The translations under genes were made by a program, and so were the position numbers. From contig CACAYF010000011.1 in assembly GCA_902536655.1 (NCBI GenBank), positions 1-61,075 of the forward strand: a stretch of DNA of 61,075 nucleotides. The letters are read 5' to 3'. Position 1 is the stretch's first letter. Every line of letters starts with the position of its first letter. Below are positions 51,725 to 59,918 of this stretch, piece after piece. Under the pieces are notes generated by a model. The model did not search any database. It was not told the DNA's origin and saw only the letters and a program-made list of their open reading frames with translations. The DNA comes from an uncultured Alphaproteobacteria bacterium (GTDB taxonomy: Bacteria; Pseudomonadota; Alphaproteobacteria; Methylaequorales; Methylaequoraceae).

Positions 51725-52597
51725 ATGGCAGATTTTACTACACTGCCTCCTGACCTTATGGATCTTGGCGATGCTGCAGGTACTGCTGCATTCGACGCGA
51801 TGCAAGGCGGAGGTAGTTTTGACGAATGTATGACCGCAGCAATGGACGTTATGACAGATGGTGGAATGCCACCTGAAATTATGGCGAACATGGCTGATAC
51901 TGCTCAAGGTGCATACAACGATTTTATGGCTGAAAACCCTGGTGCAAGTGCAGCAGAAGCTTTTGACGCTGTTACTGAGGTTATGGATACTCATTTAGAT
52001 GGATGTCCTGATGGACCATGTTCTGATTTTGGTCCAGATATGCCTCCTGTTCCGGACATGGGACCAGGTGCGGATGCTCCGCCACCGCCGCCTCCGGGAG
52101 ATTTAGCTGGTGCTCCAGAGGGACCGCCACCAGGTGAAGGTGGACCGCCTCCAGATGATATGGCTGGGCCAGGGGGGCCTGCTATCGATCCAGCCACTGG
52201 AATGGCGCCACAACCGCCTGAAGGTCCAGGTGAAGGTGGTTACGATGACGGGCCAGCACCAATGGACTATCCTCCAGATGGACCTCCTCCGGGTGAACCA
52301 GGCGGGCCAGACCCATTATTTGGTGAAGGTGGGCCAGCTGGTGGACCGCCACCAGGTGAAATGCCTCCAGGTGATCCGATGGGTGAACCAGGACCAATGG
52401 ATGGTGGACCTGGTGCTCCTGGTGATATGCCTCCTCCAGATGGAATGGGTGATATGCATACACACATGGACGATGCAGGAGCACATCAAGGTCCCGAAGG
52501 ACCTCCTCCAGGAGATCCTGGGCCAATGCCCGGTGATATGCCTGCGGACATGCCTCCACCTCCTGACGATCCAAATGATGGTGGTGAAGTAGTCTAA
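51725..52597 (+). CDS. Acidic Gly/Pro-rich low-complexity protein, candidate type I secretion substrate
   Basis: A 290-residue protein of two parts. Residues 1-90 hold two similar helical units (GDAAGTAAFDAMQGGGSFDE; ADTAQGAYNDFMAENPGASA, each then ending in VMT/VMD..DG), a tandem duplication. Residues 91-290 are repeats of PPPGE, GPMDG, PGGPD and DMPPP, rich in Gly, Pro, Asp and Met, nearly free of aromatic residues and Lys. No Sec signal. No RTX nonapeptides. Its position between tolC and the ABC/HlyD genes, strong ribosome site (AAAGGA) and own terminator fit a highly expressed exported polymer-like protein. Composition makes this DNA far more GC-rich than the surroundings. Function unknown. 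Confidence 0.8.
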   Translation: MADFTTLPPDLMDLGDAAGTAAFDAMQGGGSFDECMTAAMDVMTDGGMPPEIMANMADTAQGAYNDFMAENPGASAAEAFDAVTEVMDTHLDGCPDGPCSDFGPDMPPVPDMGPGADAPPPPPPGDLAGAPEGPPPGEGGPPPDDMAGPGGPAIDPATGMAPQPPEGPGEGGYDDGPAPMDYPPDGPPPGEPGGPDPLFGEGGPAGGPPPGEMPPGDPMGEPGPMDGGPGAPGDMPPPDGMGDMHTHMDDAGAHQGPEGPPPGDPGPMPGDMPADMPPPPDDPNDGGEVV

Positions 52598-52617
52598 ACC
52601 TATACCTTTATAAATAA

Positions 52618-52653
52618 AAAACCCTCTTAAGAGTTTCTAGGAGGGTTTTTTTT
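52618..52653 (+). terminator. Strong terminator between substrate gene and ABC gene
   Basis: AAAACCCTC (52618-52626) pairs with GAGGGTTTT (52641-52649), followed by a run of T residues. It lies between 52597 and the ABC start at 52688, in the same place as attenuators in known type I operons, so read-through would give little ABC/HlyD and much substrate. No second promoter is visible in the 35 bases after it. Confidence 0.9.
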
Positions 52654-52687
52654 TTGATTAAATCAAAAATTAATATATTATATCCTC

Positions 52688-54859
52688 ATGGAAGCGATGC
52701 GTGGTTCACAAAAATCAATTATTCTAGTTGCAAGACAACTTGGCGTTCATATTGGTCCAAACGATATTCCAGAAAGATTTCAAATTGAAGATAGAGAGCT
52801 TAGAACCTCTGAAATGTGTGACTTAGCTCAATCATTTGATTTAAAAGCAAAAGCAACCAAAATCAGCGAAAAGGAACTAATAAAGCTCTTATCAAAAAAA
52901 CAACAAATTTTAAGGCTTAAAAATGGAAGGTATATAATAGCTTTAAGAGTCATTCAAGGTGAAAAAGACGATGACAAGTCAGTTTTATGCCTTGATACTG
53001 GTGTTACCAGTCCCAAACCCCAACAAATTAATTTTAAAGAATTAAAAAAAGGCTGGGACGGAGAAGTAATTCTTCTTAAAGCCAAACTTAAGAAATTTGA
53101 AGAAGATAGCGAATTAAAAATTGGATGGTTAATTGGCGAATCATTTAGGAACAAATCTGTTATGGTTCAAGTTGTAATAGTAGCTTTGATCTTAAACATT
53201 TTTGCAGTTATACCAGCCGTTTTCATGATGTTGGTCTTGGATAAGGTTGTAAACTATGAGGCTTATTCAACTCTATATGTTATAACTTCAGGTGTAGTTG
53301 TTGCGTATGTATTTAATGGAATACTTGGGTATTTAAAATCATATCTTCTTGATTTTTTCTCACAAAAAGTTGAAGCCAAACTTTCAGTTAAAGTTTTTGA
53401 AAAATTAATTGCTTTACCAATGCAAAGGTTTCATAAAGAATCGGCTACCTTTTTGAGATTCACAGGACAAATATCTCAGATTAAAAGCCTTTTGACTCAA
53501 AAAGTTTTCTCAACAGCATTAGACTCAATCAGTTTACTTGTTTTTGTTCCAATTCTATTTTTTTATAGTCCATTACTATTTATTGTTGTGTTTTCATTCA
53601 GTATATTAGGAGCTTTAGCATCAATGTTTTACTCAAAAAAACAAAGAGATTCTCTCGCTGGTCTAAGTAAGGCTGAATCAAAAAGACAAGAATTTATTTC
53701 TGTTGCTGTAAACGGAATTGAGAACGTAAAGGGACTTGCTCTTGAACCCAATTTGAAAGATCAGTGGAGAGATTTGGAAGCAAATTATATTATTGCAAAT
53801 GAAGAAATGCAAAAAAAGTCAGCGGTTTTAAACAACATTTCATCAACTATAAATCAACTTATGACTGCAATGGTTATTTTTGTCGGGGTGCATCTTGTGT
53901 TTTCTGGATCTCTTTCAGCTGGAATTTTAGTAGGTTTTAATATGCTTGCTGGCAGAGTTTCAAAGCCAATAATTGATCTGGTTACGTTAAAAACAGAAAT
54001 AACAAAATTAGTTCAATCTCTTCAGATTATATCGGGAATAGTGGATGCAAATTCCGAAACAACTGTCAGGGGCCAAAAACCTCAACTCATGGGACAAGTT
54101 AGTTTTAAAAATGTTGAGTTTGGGTACGACGATAACACAAAAGTATTAAATGATATTGATATTGAAATTAATCCAAGACAGATAATTGGTATTACTGGGA
54201 AAAGTGGGTGTGGGAAAAGTACTATCGCAAAACTAATTCAAGGTCTTTATAGACCCCAGGCTGGTATCGTAGCTCTGGATAATATAGATCTGCGTTTGCT
54301 GGATCTAAGTCATGTGAGATCACAGGTTTCATTGGTTGGAACAGATAGTTATTTTTTTCCTGGAACAATAAGAGAAACAATAGCAAGTGCAATGCCAAAT
54401 TCCTCTATGGACAGAATAACTTGGGCTGCCAAAAAAGTCTTTGCACATGAAGAAATTGAGTCTTATCCTGATGGTTATGAAACCTTTTTAGAGGAAAATG
54501 CCACAAATCTTGCAACTGGCTTAAGACAAAAACTAGCGATTGCTAGAGCACTTATTAGAAATCCTCGTATCATGATACTTGATGATGCTTTCACTGGTTT
54601 CGACGTTGACAGTGAAATAAAATTATACGATGCACTATCAGATATTGCTCTTGGTAGAACGGTAATAATCGTGTCAAACAGAGTTTGGCACCTTCGACTT
54701 TGTAACAAAATCTTTGTGCTTGAAAAAGGGAAAATATCTCAACAAGGTTCTTTTGAAGAATTAAGACAAGCCCCAGGCTATTTTGGTCAAACGTATATTA
54801 AGCAAATGTCTATTTTAGGTGTTGAGAACAAAATTAAATCTTTAAAGAAAGCCGGATAA
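52688..54859 (+). CDS. Type I secretion ABC transporter with degenerate C39-like domain and altered NBD
   Basis: A 723-residue ABC protein of the HlyB layout. Residues about 8-135 form a C39-like domain without the catalytic Cys (LRLKNGRYIIALRV, LKKGWDGEVILLK). Transmembrane segments lie at about 155-430. The NBD has an intact Walker A GKSGCGKST (504-512), but: Q-loop position Thr552 (LVGTDSYFF), signature LATGLRQ (608-614) for LSGGQ, Walker B ILDD with Asp633 in place of the catalytic Glu, and H-loop Asn664 (IIVSNRVW). These four changes predict poor or atypical ATP hydrolysis. It is the first gene after the terminator and is six bases from the HlyD-like gene. Confidence 0.92.
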   Translation: MEAMRGSQKSIILVARQLGVHIGPNDIPERFQIEDRELRTSEMCDLAQSFDLKAKATKISEKELIKLLSKKQQILRLKNGRYIIALRVIQGEKDDDKSVLCLDTGVTSPKPQQINFKELKKGWDGEVILLKAKLKKFEEDSELKIGWLIGESFRNKSVMVQVVIVALILNIFAVIPAVFMMLVLDKVVNYEAYSTLYVITSGVVVAYVFNGILGYLKSYLLDFFSQKVEAKLSVKVFEKLIALPMQRFHKESATFLRFTGQISQIKSLLTQKVFSTALDSISLLVFVPILFFYSPLLFIVVFSFSILGALASMFYSKKQRDSLAGLSKAESKRQEFISVAVNGIENVKGLALEPNLKDQWRDLEANYIIANEEMQKKSAVLNNISSTINQLMTAMVIFVGVHLVFSGSLSAGILVGFNMLAGRVSKPIIDLVTLKTEITKLVQSLQIISGIVDANSETTVRGQKPQLMGQVSFKNVEFGYDDNTKVLNDIDIEINPRQIIGITGKSGCGKSTIAKLIQGLYRPQAGIVALDNIDLRLLDLSHVRSQVSLVGTDSYFFPGTIRETIASAMPNSSMDRITWAAKKVFAHEEIESYPDGYETFLEENATNLATGLRQKLAIARALIRNPRIMILDDAFTGFDVDSEIKLYDALSDIALGRTVIIVSNRVWHLRLCNKIFVLEKGKISQQGSFEELRQAPGYFGQTYIKQMSILGVENKIKSLKKAG

Positions 54860-54865
54860 TTAAAA

Positions 54866-56590
54866 ATGGCCGAAAAAAAAAATATTCAACCCGCTGTAAG
54901 AAATTTAGCTGCTGGTGATGTACTCTTTAGAGAAGGTGAAGTCGGTGACTATGCCTATCAAATAGTAAAAGGAAAAATAGAGGTATGCAAATTCAACGGT
55001 GACGAATACGTCACTTTATCAATTCTTGAAAAAGGTGCATTATTTGGAGAAATGGCATTAATAGACAAACAACCAAGAAGTGCAATGGCAAGAGCGACGG
55101 TAGAAACGACTGTAAAAGAAATTGATCAGAATGCTTTATTAGGCTATCTCAAAAACTCTCCACAAACAGCTTTTAATATGATGCAGCAGCTTGCAAGCTA
55201 CGCCAGAAATGCAAACGAAAAATTATCTGTGGATGCTTTTGAATCTGGAAATGAAAATGAAAATAACAAAGATCAAGAAGAAGTTTTAACTGAGGAGGAA
55301 AAAGAAAATAGATCAAAGAAAAAAATGATGAGTGAGTTATTAGATGAATTTGATGACGACATTGATAGAATTAAAACAAAGCAGGTACCACGTTCGGTAA
55401 AAATGTCAGTTTATTCATTTGGTTTCCTCATTTTATTTTTAATTACTTGGGGTACTATTTCCGAAATTGATACTACAATTTCTGCTTCTGGAAAAATTAC
55501 TACCGTTGTTCCAAATGTAGAGGTACAATCAAACTATAATTCTGTTGTTAAAGAAATTCTCGTAAAAAAAGGTGAAAGTGTCAATCAAGGAGACCCACTC
55601 GTAACATTCGATGCTACACTTCAAAGAGCCGATAAAATGAAACTTGATTATCAGCTTTCAGTTGTAAATTCAAAAATTGATAGACTAAAAAAGCAGTCAT
55701 TGTTAAGGAATAATGTTTCGGTTGCAAATCCAAATGACGAAAGACAAAGTAGAATCTTCAAAGATAAAAAAGACCAATATTTAGCTAAGATTGCTTCATT
55801 AGATCAACAGATAGGTTCTACAGAAGACGATTTGAAATTTATAAAGGAACAACTTGATATACAAAAGCAGCTAGAAGATTCAAAGTTGGAGTTATTTGAA
55901 CTTGATCTTGTAGCAGAGTCACAAGTTTTAGCTGAAAAAAACAAAAGGTTATCTTTAGAAAAAGAATTCACAAAAACTAGCAATAAACTCAGCGAATTAA
56001 AATCTAATAGAAAAGAATATAATAGCCAATTTTTTGGAGGAATAAACGATGAGCTTGTAGGATTAGAGGATCAAAGAATGTCGCTGCAAGAGGATGTAAA
56101 AAAACTTGAAAGACAACAAACTGATGTTGTAGTGAGGGCCCCATCTGACGGTATGATTCTAGACCTTCATTCTTTATATCCTGGAGCAGTAATAACACAA
56201 GGTAAAAGTGTTGTTACATTGGTACCAACAGGTGTGGAGTTATTAACTGTTTTTGATGTTGATCCTTCTGATATTAGTAAACTAATTCCGGATACGTCTG
56301 TTAAAATTCAACTTAATGCCCTTCCAGCACAAAAACACGGTGAGTTAAAAGGAAAGCTTATTTATGTTTCTGCTGACACAATTGACAAAGACGTTGATGG
56401 AAAACCTGGAAATTTTTATAGGGCTAGGGCTCAAATAACAGAAAATGAGTTAAAAGATATTCCCCCAGGATTTAATTTAATGCCAGGAATGAAAGTTTCA
56501 GGAAAATTTAGAGTTGGGCAAAGAAGATTAATTACTTATTTTATTTATCCACTTATAAGAACTCTTGGTAATAGTTTTGCAGAACCATGA
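54866..56590 (+). CDS. HlyD-type adaptor with N-terminal cyclic-nucleotide-binding domain
   Basis: A 574-residue fusion. Residues about 10-125 are a cAMP-type CNB domain: the phosphate-binding cassette FGEMALIDKQPRSA has Glu62 and Arg71. An acidic linker with helices (140-175) leads to one transmembrane helix (about 180-197) and a periplasmic HlyD part: VVPNVEVQSNYNSVVKEILV lipoyl-like hairpin, long coiled coil (about 250-410) and barrel (VVVRAPSDGMILDLHSLYPG, GVELLTVFDVDPSD). Plain HlyD adaptors have no such cytosolic sensor. It should bind the cyclic nucleotide made by the next protein, whose gene overlaps this stop by four bases. Confidence 0.94.
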   Translation: MAEKKNIQPAVRNLAAGDVLFREGEVGDYAYQIVKGKIEVCKFNGDEYVTLSILEKGALFGEMALIDKQPRSAMARATVETTVKEIDQNALLGYLKNSPQTAFNMMQQLASYARNANEKLSVDAFESGNENENNKDQEEVLTEEEKENRSKKKMMSELLDEFDDDIDRIKTKQVPRSVKMSVYSFGFLILFLITWGTISEIDTTISASGKITTVVPNVEVQSNYNSVVKEILVKKGESVNQGDPLVTFDATLQRADKMKLDYQLSVVNSKIDRLKKQSLLRNNVSVANPNDERQSRIFKDKKDQYLAKIASLDQQIGSTEDDLKFIKEQLDIQKQLEDSKLELFELDLVAESQVLAEKNKRLSLEKEFTKTSNKLSELKSNRKEYNSQFFGGINDELVGLEDQRMSLQEDVKKLERQQTDVVVRAPSDGMILDLHSLYPGAVITQGKSVVTLVPTGVELLTVFDVDPSDISKLIPDTSVKIQLNALPAQKHGELKGKLIYVSADTIDKDVDGKPGNFYRARAQITENELKDIPPGFNLMPGMKVSGKFRVGQRRLITYFIYPLIRTLGNSFAEP

Positions 56591-58962
56591 TCAAATTAAA
56601 GCTAAGTTTTAGACTAATTGTTACTATTGCTTCTGTATTAATGGCTATTCTTTTTGGTTTGATTCGCATAGCTGATCCTGAAATAGTAGAAGTTTTAAGA
56701 CTAAAGTATTTTGATGTTCTTCAAAAAAAGTTCCCAAGGTCTACGGATGGTCAAACTTATTCCGCAATAGTAGATATTGATGAAAAATCTCTTAGAGAAA
56801 TTGGTCAATGGCCGTGGCCAAGAACTGTACTTGCTGATCTTTTCAAAAAATCTAAGGAATCAGGCATGCTTGTTTTAGGCCTCGATGTTCTATTTGCAGA
56901 AAAAGACAGAACTTCACCTGATTTAATTTCTCAAGATTTAGAAAAAAGAAATCCAACTATTGCAAAGTTATTAAGCGAACTTCCTTCAAATGAGTTTTTA
57001 GCCACGGAAGCTATGAATGACTTTCCTGTAGTGATCGGTCACTCTGGCTTAGATGTTGAGGGTGACGCAAGCAGGAATGATATAAACGATTCATCTGTAA
57101 AAGTTTTTGTTGGAAAAGGTAAAAATCCAAAGGAATGGTTGATATCTTATCCAGGATTGCTTGCTAATGTACCAGAGTTTGAAAAAGCTGCTTCTGGGTC
57201 TGGTACAGTTTCAGTTGCACAGGAACCAGATGGTATTATTAGAAGAGTACCTTTAATATCAAATGTTGCAGGTGAAATCAGACCAACTCTTGGGCTTGAT
57301 ATGATAAGGGTTGCGTTTCAAGGAAATAGTATTGCCACAAGGACAGGTTTGACGGGAATTAAAGAAATAATAATTCAAACTAAAGCTATTGGTAATGCTG
57401 CTATTCCGACTGATGAGAATGGTAGAGTGTGGATTTATTATGGTGATTCAGATGCTGGAAAAGTTAAAGAAGGTAAATCAAGGTATTATGTAAGTGCAGT
57501 GGATATAATTAAAGGAAGGATTGGCAAAGATAGATTACAAGGAAAACTTGGCATATTAGGCACATCGGCCACTGGATTAAAAGATATTAGACCCACTCCA
57601 GTCGATGAAAGAATGCCTGGTGTTGAAATTCATGCAAATCTTATTGATACAGTCATTTCAGCAATCCTTTTTTATACATCTACAAAAAATTCTGAAAAAG
57701 TTTATAAAGAAGCATTAAAAAAAGGTTTAAGTGAAGAAGAAGCAATAATTGAAAAAAACAAAGTTAAAATTTCAGGATCACCTTTTTTGAAATCTGGTGC
57801 AAATATGAAATTTTATGAAGCACTCTTTACAATTTTGCTTGCATTATTTATCACAGTGTCTGCATTAAGGTTTGGTCCAATTGTAAATATTTCATTACTC
57901 GTAACAATAATAAGTTCTGCATTTTATATTAGTGTAAGGTTATTTACTGAACATAAAACTTTATTTGATCCAACCTTTGCAGGTGTAACAACTTTTGTAA
58001 TTTATTTTAGTAACACCTTTGCAAACTACTTACGAGATGCCAATGAGAAAAAACAAATAAGGGGTGCATTTTCTCAATATCTATCCCCTGCTTTAGTAGA
58101 GCAATTAGCTGAAGATCCTGATAAACTAGTGTTGGGTGGAGAAACAAAAAAAATGACATTTCTTTTTTGTGATGTGAGAGGTTTTACAACAATTTCAGAA
58201 GCTTTTAAATCAGATCCTCAAGGCCTTACAAAACTTATAAACCGATTTTTAACTCCTCTTACTAATGAAATCATAAATAAAAACGGTACAATCGATAAAT
58301 ATATGGGAGATTGTATTATGGCTTTTTGGAATGCACCTATAAATGTTGATAATCATGAGCAAGTTTCTTGTGAAGCAGCATTAAGTATGCATAAAGCACT
58401 TAAAGAACTTAACGATATCAGAGAGCAAGAAGCAAAGTCAGAAAATAAAGATTTTTTAGAGTTAAAAATTGGAATTGGACTAAATACTGGAGGTTGTGTA
58501 GTTGGAAACATGGGATCAGACCAGAGATTTGACTATTCAGTACTAGGAGACGCAGTCAATTTAGCATCACGTCTTGAAGGTCAATCAAAAGGTTATGGAG
58601 TTAAAACAGTTATTGGACAAGAAACAAACGATGCTGTTAAAGATACTTTTGCTACGCTCCAACTTGATATGCTAGCAGTTAAAGGAAAAAAAGAAGCTGT
58701 ATCAATTTTTTGTTTGCTTGGTGATCCAAGTTTTAAAAATAGTGTTGATTTCAAGAATCTTGAAAAAAAGCATAAAAATGTATTAAATCACTATTTTAAT
58801 CAAAATTGGAAATATGCTCTCGAGGAAATGACCCAGGCAAAAACACTTTGTAAAAATTTAATGAAAGATTATTATGACATGATGACGGAAAGAATTAATG
58901 AATTTAAAAAGTATCCTCCCCCAAAAGATTGGGATGGTGTTTTTGTAGCAACTTCAAAATAA
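56587..58962 (+). CDS. CHASE2-domain class III adenylate cyclase
   Basis: A 791-residue membrane cyclase. One N-terminal helix (about 9-26), a periplasmic CHASE2 sensor (about 30-405; DIDEKSLREIGQWPWPRTVLAD), three helices (about 412-480) and a cytosolic cyclase domain. Catalytic residues are intact: metal Asp529 (FCDVRGFT) and Asp574 (KYMGD), adenine-selecting Lys571 and Asp655 (VLGDAVN), and transition-state Asn658 and Arg662. So it should make cAMP in response to an extracytoplasmic signal. It overlaps the HlyD-CNB gene by four bases and precedes two CNB genes, so sensor, synthase and receptors are co-expressed. Confidence 0.95.
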   Translation: MIKLKLSFRLIVTIASVLMAILFGLIRIADPEIVEVLRLKYFDVLQKKFPRSTDGQTYSAIVDIDEKSLREIGQWPWPRTVLADLFKKSKESGMLVLGLDVLFAEKDRTSPDLISQDLEKRNPTIAKLLSELPSNEFLATEAMNDFPVVIGHSGLDVEGDASRNDINDSSVKVFVGKGKNPKEWLISYPGLLANVPEFEKAASGSGTVSVAQEPDGIIRRVPLISNVAGEIRPTLGLDMIRVAFQGNSIATRTGLTGIKEIIIQTKAIGNAAIPTDENGRVWIYYGDSDAGKVKEGKSRYYVSAVDIIKGRIGKDRLQGKLGILGTSATGLKDIRPTPVDERMPGVEIHANLIDTVISAILFYTSTKNSEKVYKEALKKGLSEEEAIIEKNKVKISGSPFLKSGANMKFYEALFTILLALFITVSALRFGPIVNISLLVTIISSAFYISVRLFTEHKTLFDPTFAGVTTFVIYFSNTFANYLRDANEKKQIRGAFSQYLSPALVEQLAEDPDKLVLGGETKKMTFLFCDVRGFTTISEAFKSDPQGLTKLINRFLTPLTNEIINKNGTIDKYMGDCIMAFWNAPINVDNHEQVSCEAALSMHKALKELNDIREQEAKSENKDFLELKIGIGLNTGGCVVGNMGSDQRFDYSVLGDAVNLASRLEGQSKGYGVKTVIGQETNDAVKDTFATLQLDMLAVKGKKEAVSIFCLLGDPSFKNSVDFKNLEKKHKNVLNHYFNQNWKYALEEMTQAKTLCKNLMKDYYDMMTERINEFKKYPPPKDWDGVFVATSK

Positions 58963-58976
58963 AAAATTAGGTTTAA

Positions 58977-59417
58977 ATGGGTTTAAAAAAAATAAGAGTT
59001 CTTCCAGATCAATATATTGTTCGAGAGGGCGAAGTTGGGGAAACAGCTTTCTTAGTTATTTCTGGAGGATTAGTTGCAGAAGTTAAAGGAAAAAAAATAG
59101 GTAAAATCGAAACAGGTGAAATCTTTGGAGAACTGTCTTTAATTCTTGGCGAAAACAGAACTGCAAGTGTCAAAGCCGTTGTCCCAAGTGAAGTTGTTGA
59201 GATAAAAAGAAAAGCATTAGAAGCCATTTTATTATCGTCAAATATAGAACTGCATAAAATTATTAACGAGATGTCAAAAGAATTAGGAAAGTCTGACAAT
59301 CAAAAACTTCCGATTACCAAAGCTGATCTTTTAAAACTTTGCAAAGACGCTCCTAACGTAATAAGAGCTCTATCATTACAGATCCATTATAGATTATCTC
59401 AAAGGATATTTTCTTGA
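58977..59417 (+). CDS. Stand-alone cyclic-nucleotide-binding protein 1
   Basis: A 146-residue protein that is almost only a CNB domain. Cassette IFGELSLILGENRTAS has Glu52 and Arg61. A short C-terminal helical part (KLCKDAPNVIRALSLQIHYR) follows, with no HTH, so it is not a CRP-type transcription factor. Fourteen bases after the cyclase gene and four bases overlap with the next. Probably a tandem-duplicated sibling of the next gene. Confidence 0.92.
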   Translation: MGLKKIRVLPDQYIVREGEVGETAFLVISGGLVAEVKGKKIGKIETGEIFGELSLILGENRTASVKAVVPSEVVEIKRKALEAILLSSNIELHKIINEMSKELGKSDNQKLPITKADLLKLCKDAPNVIRALSLQIHYRLSQRIFS

Positions 59418-59881
59418 AAGAAATTACTCACGGTAAAACAACAAAAGTTTTAATGCTACAAGGTGAGACACTTTTTAATCAAGGTGACAAAGGTGATAAA
59501 GCTTACATGATAGTTTCTGGAGCTCTTGATGTATTGGTTGATGGAAAAAAAGTTGGATACATGAAAGATGGAGAGGTTTTTGGTGAAATGGCATTAATTT
59601 TAAATCAGAACAGAAGTGCTACCATTATATCAAGCCAAGCTACAGAGTTAATATCTATAAGTAAAGAAAATCTTGATGAGTTAATAAATTCTGGTTCAAA
59701 GGCTGCCCAAAAGGTAATTTTAAATTTATGTAAAGAACTTGCTAAAAGAAATGAATTTCAAAATGTACTTTATTCACATGATGAAATAGATGGGATTATA
59801 GACTCAGAGAATCAAATAATAAAAAAAATAACAAAACAAATTCTTTACAGATTAGAGCGGTCAACAAGTCATGTTGAATAA
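59414..59881 (+). CDS. Stand-alone cyclic-nucleotide-binding protein 2
   Basis: A 155-residue CNB protein with cassette VFGEMALILNQNRSAT (Glu58, Arg67) and a C-terminal helix similar to protein 1 (KKITKQILYRLERS). The start is TTG 59414, supported by AAAGGA (59401-59406) eight bases upstream and by the TTGA overlap with the previous stop. No output domain. Last clear member of the cAMP cluster. Confidence 0.9.
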   Translation: MKEITHGKTTKVLMLQGETLFNQGDKGDKAYMIVSGALDVLVDGKKVGYMKDGEVFGEMALILNQNRSATIISSQATELISISKENLDELINSGSKAAQKVILNLCKELAKRNEFQNVLYSHDEIDGIIDSENQIIKKITKQILYRLERSTSHVE

Positions 59882-59918
59882 AGATTTTATTAATTTTTAC
59901 AATATGTTATGATAAATT

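Noticed and set aside
51991-52592. Several long open frames on both strands across the Gly/Pro-rich gene
   Set aside because: They follow from the GC-rich repeated codons of the real gene. They have no ribosome site, and their predicted proteins are low-complexity mirror products (Ser/Gly/Pro or His/Leu/Gln).
51725-52597. RTX-type calcium-binding nonapeptides in the candidate secretion substrate
   Set aside because: I looked for GGxGxDxxx repeats and found none; the Gly-rich pieces are PPPG(E/D)-type. So the type I assignment rests on context only.
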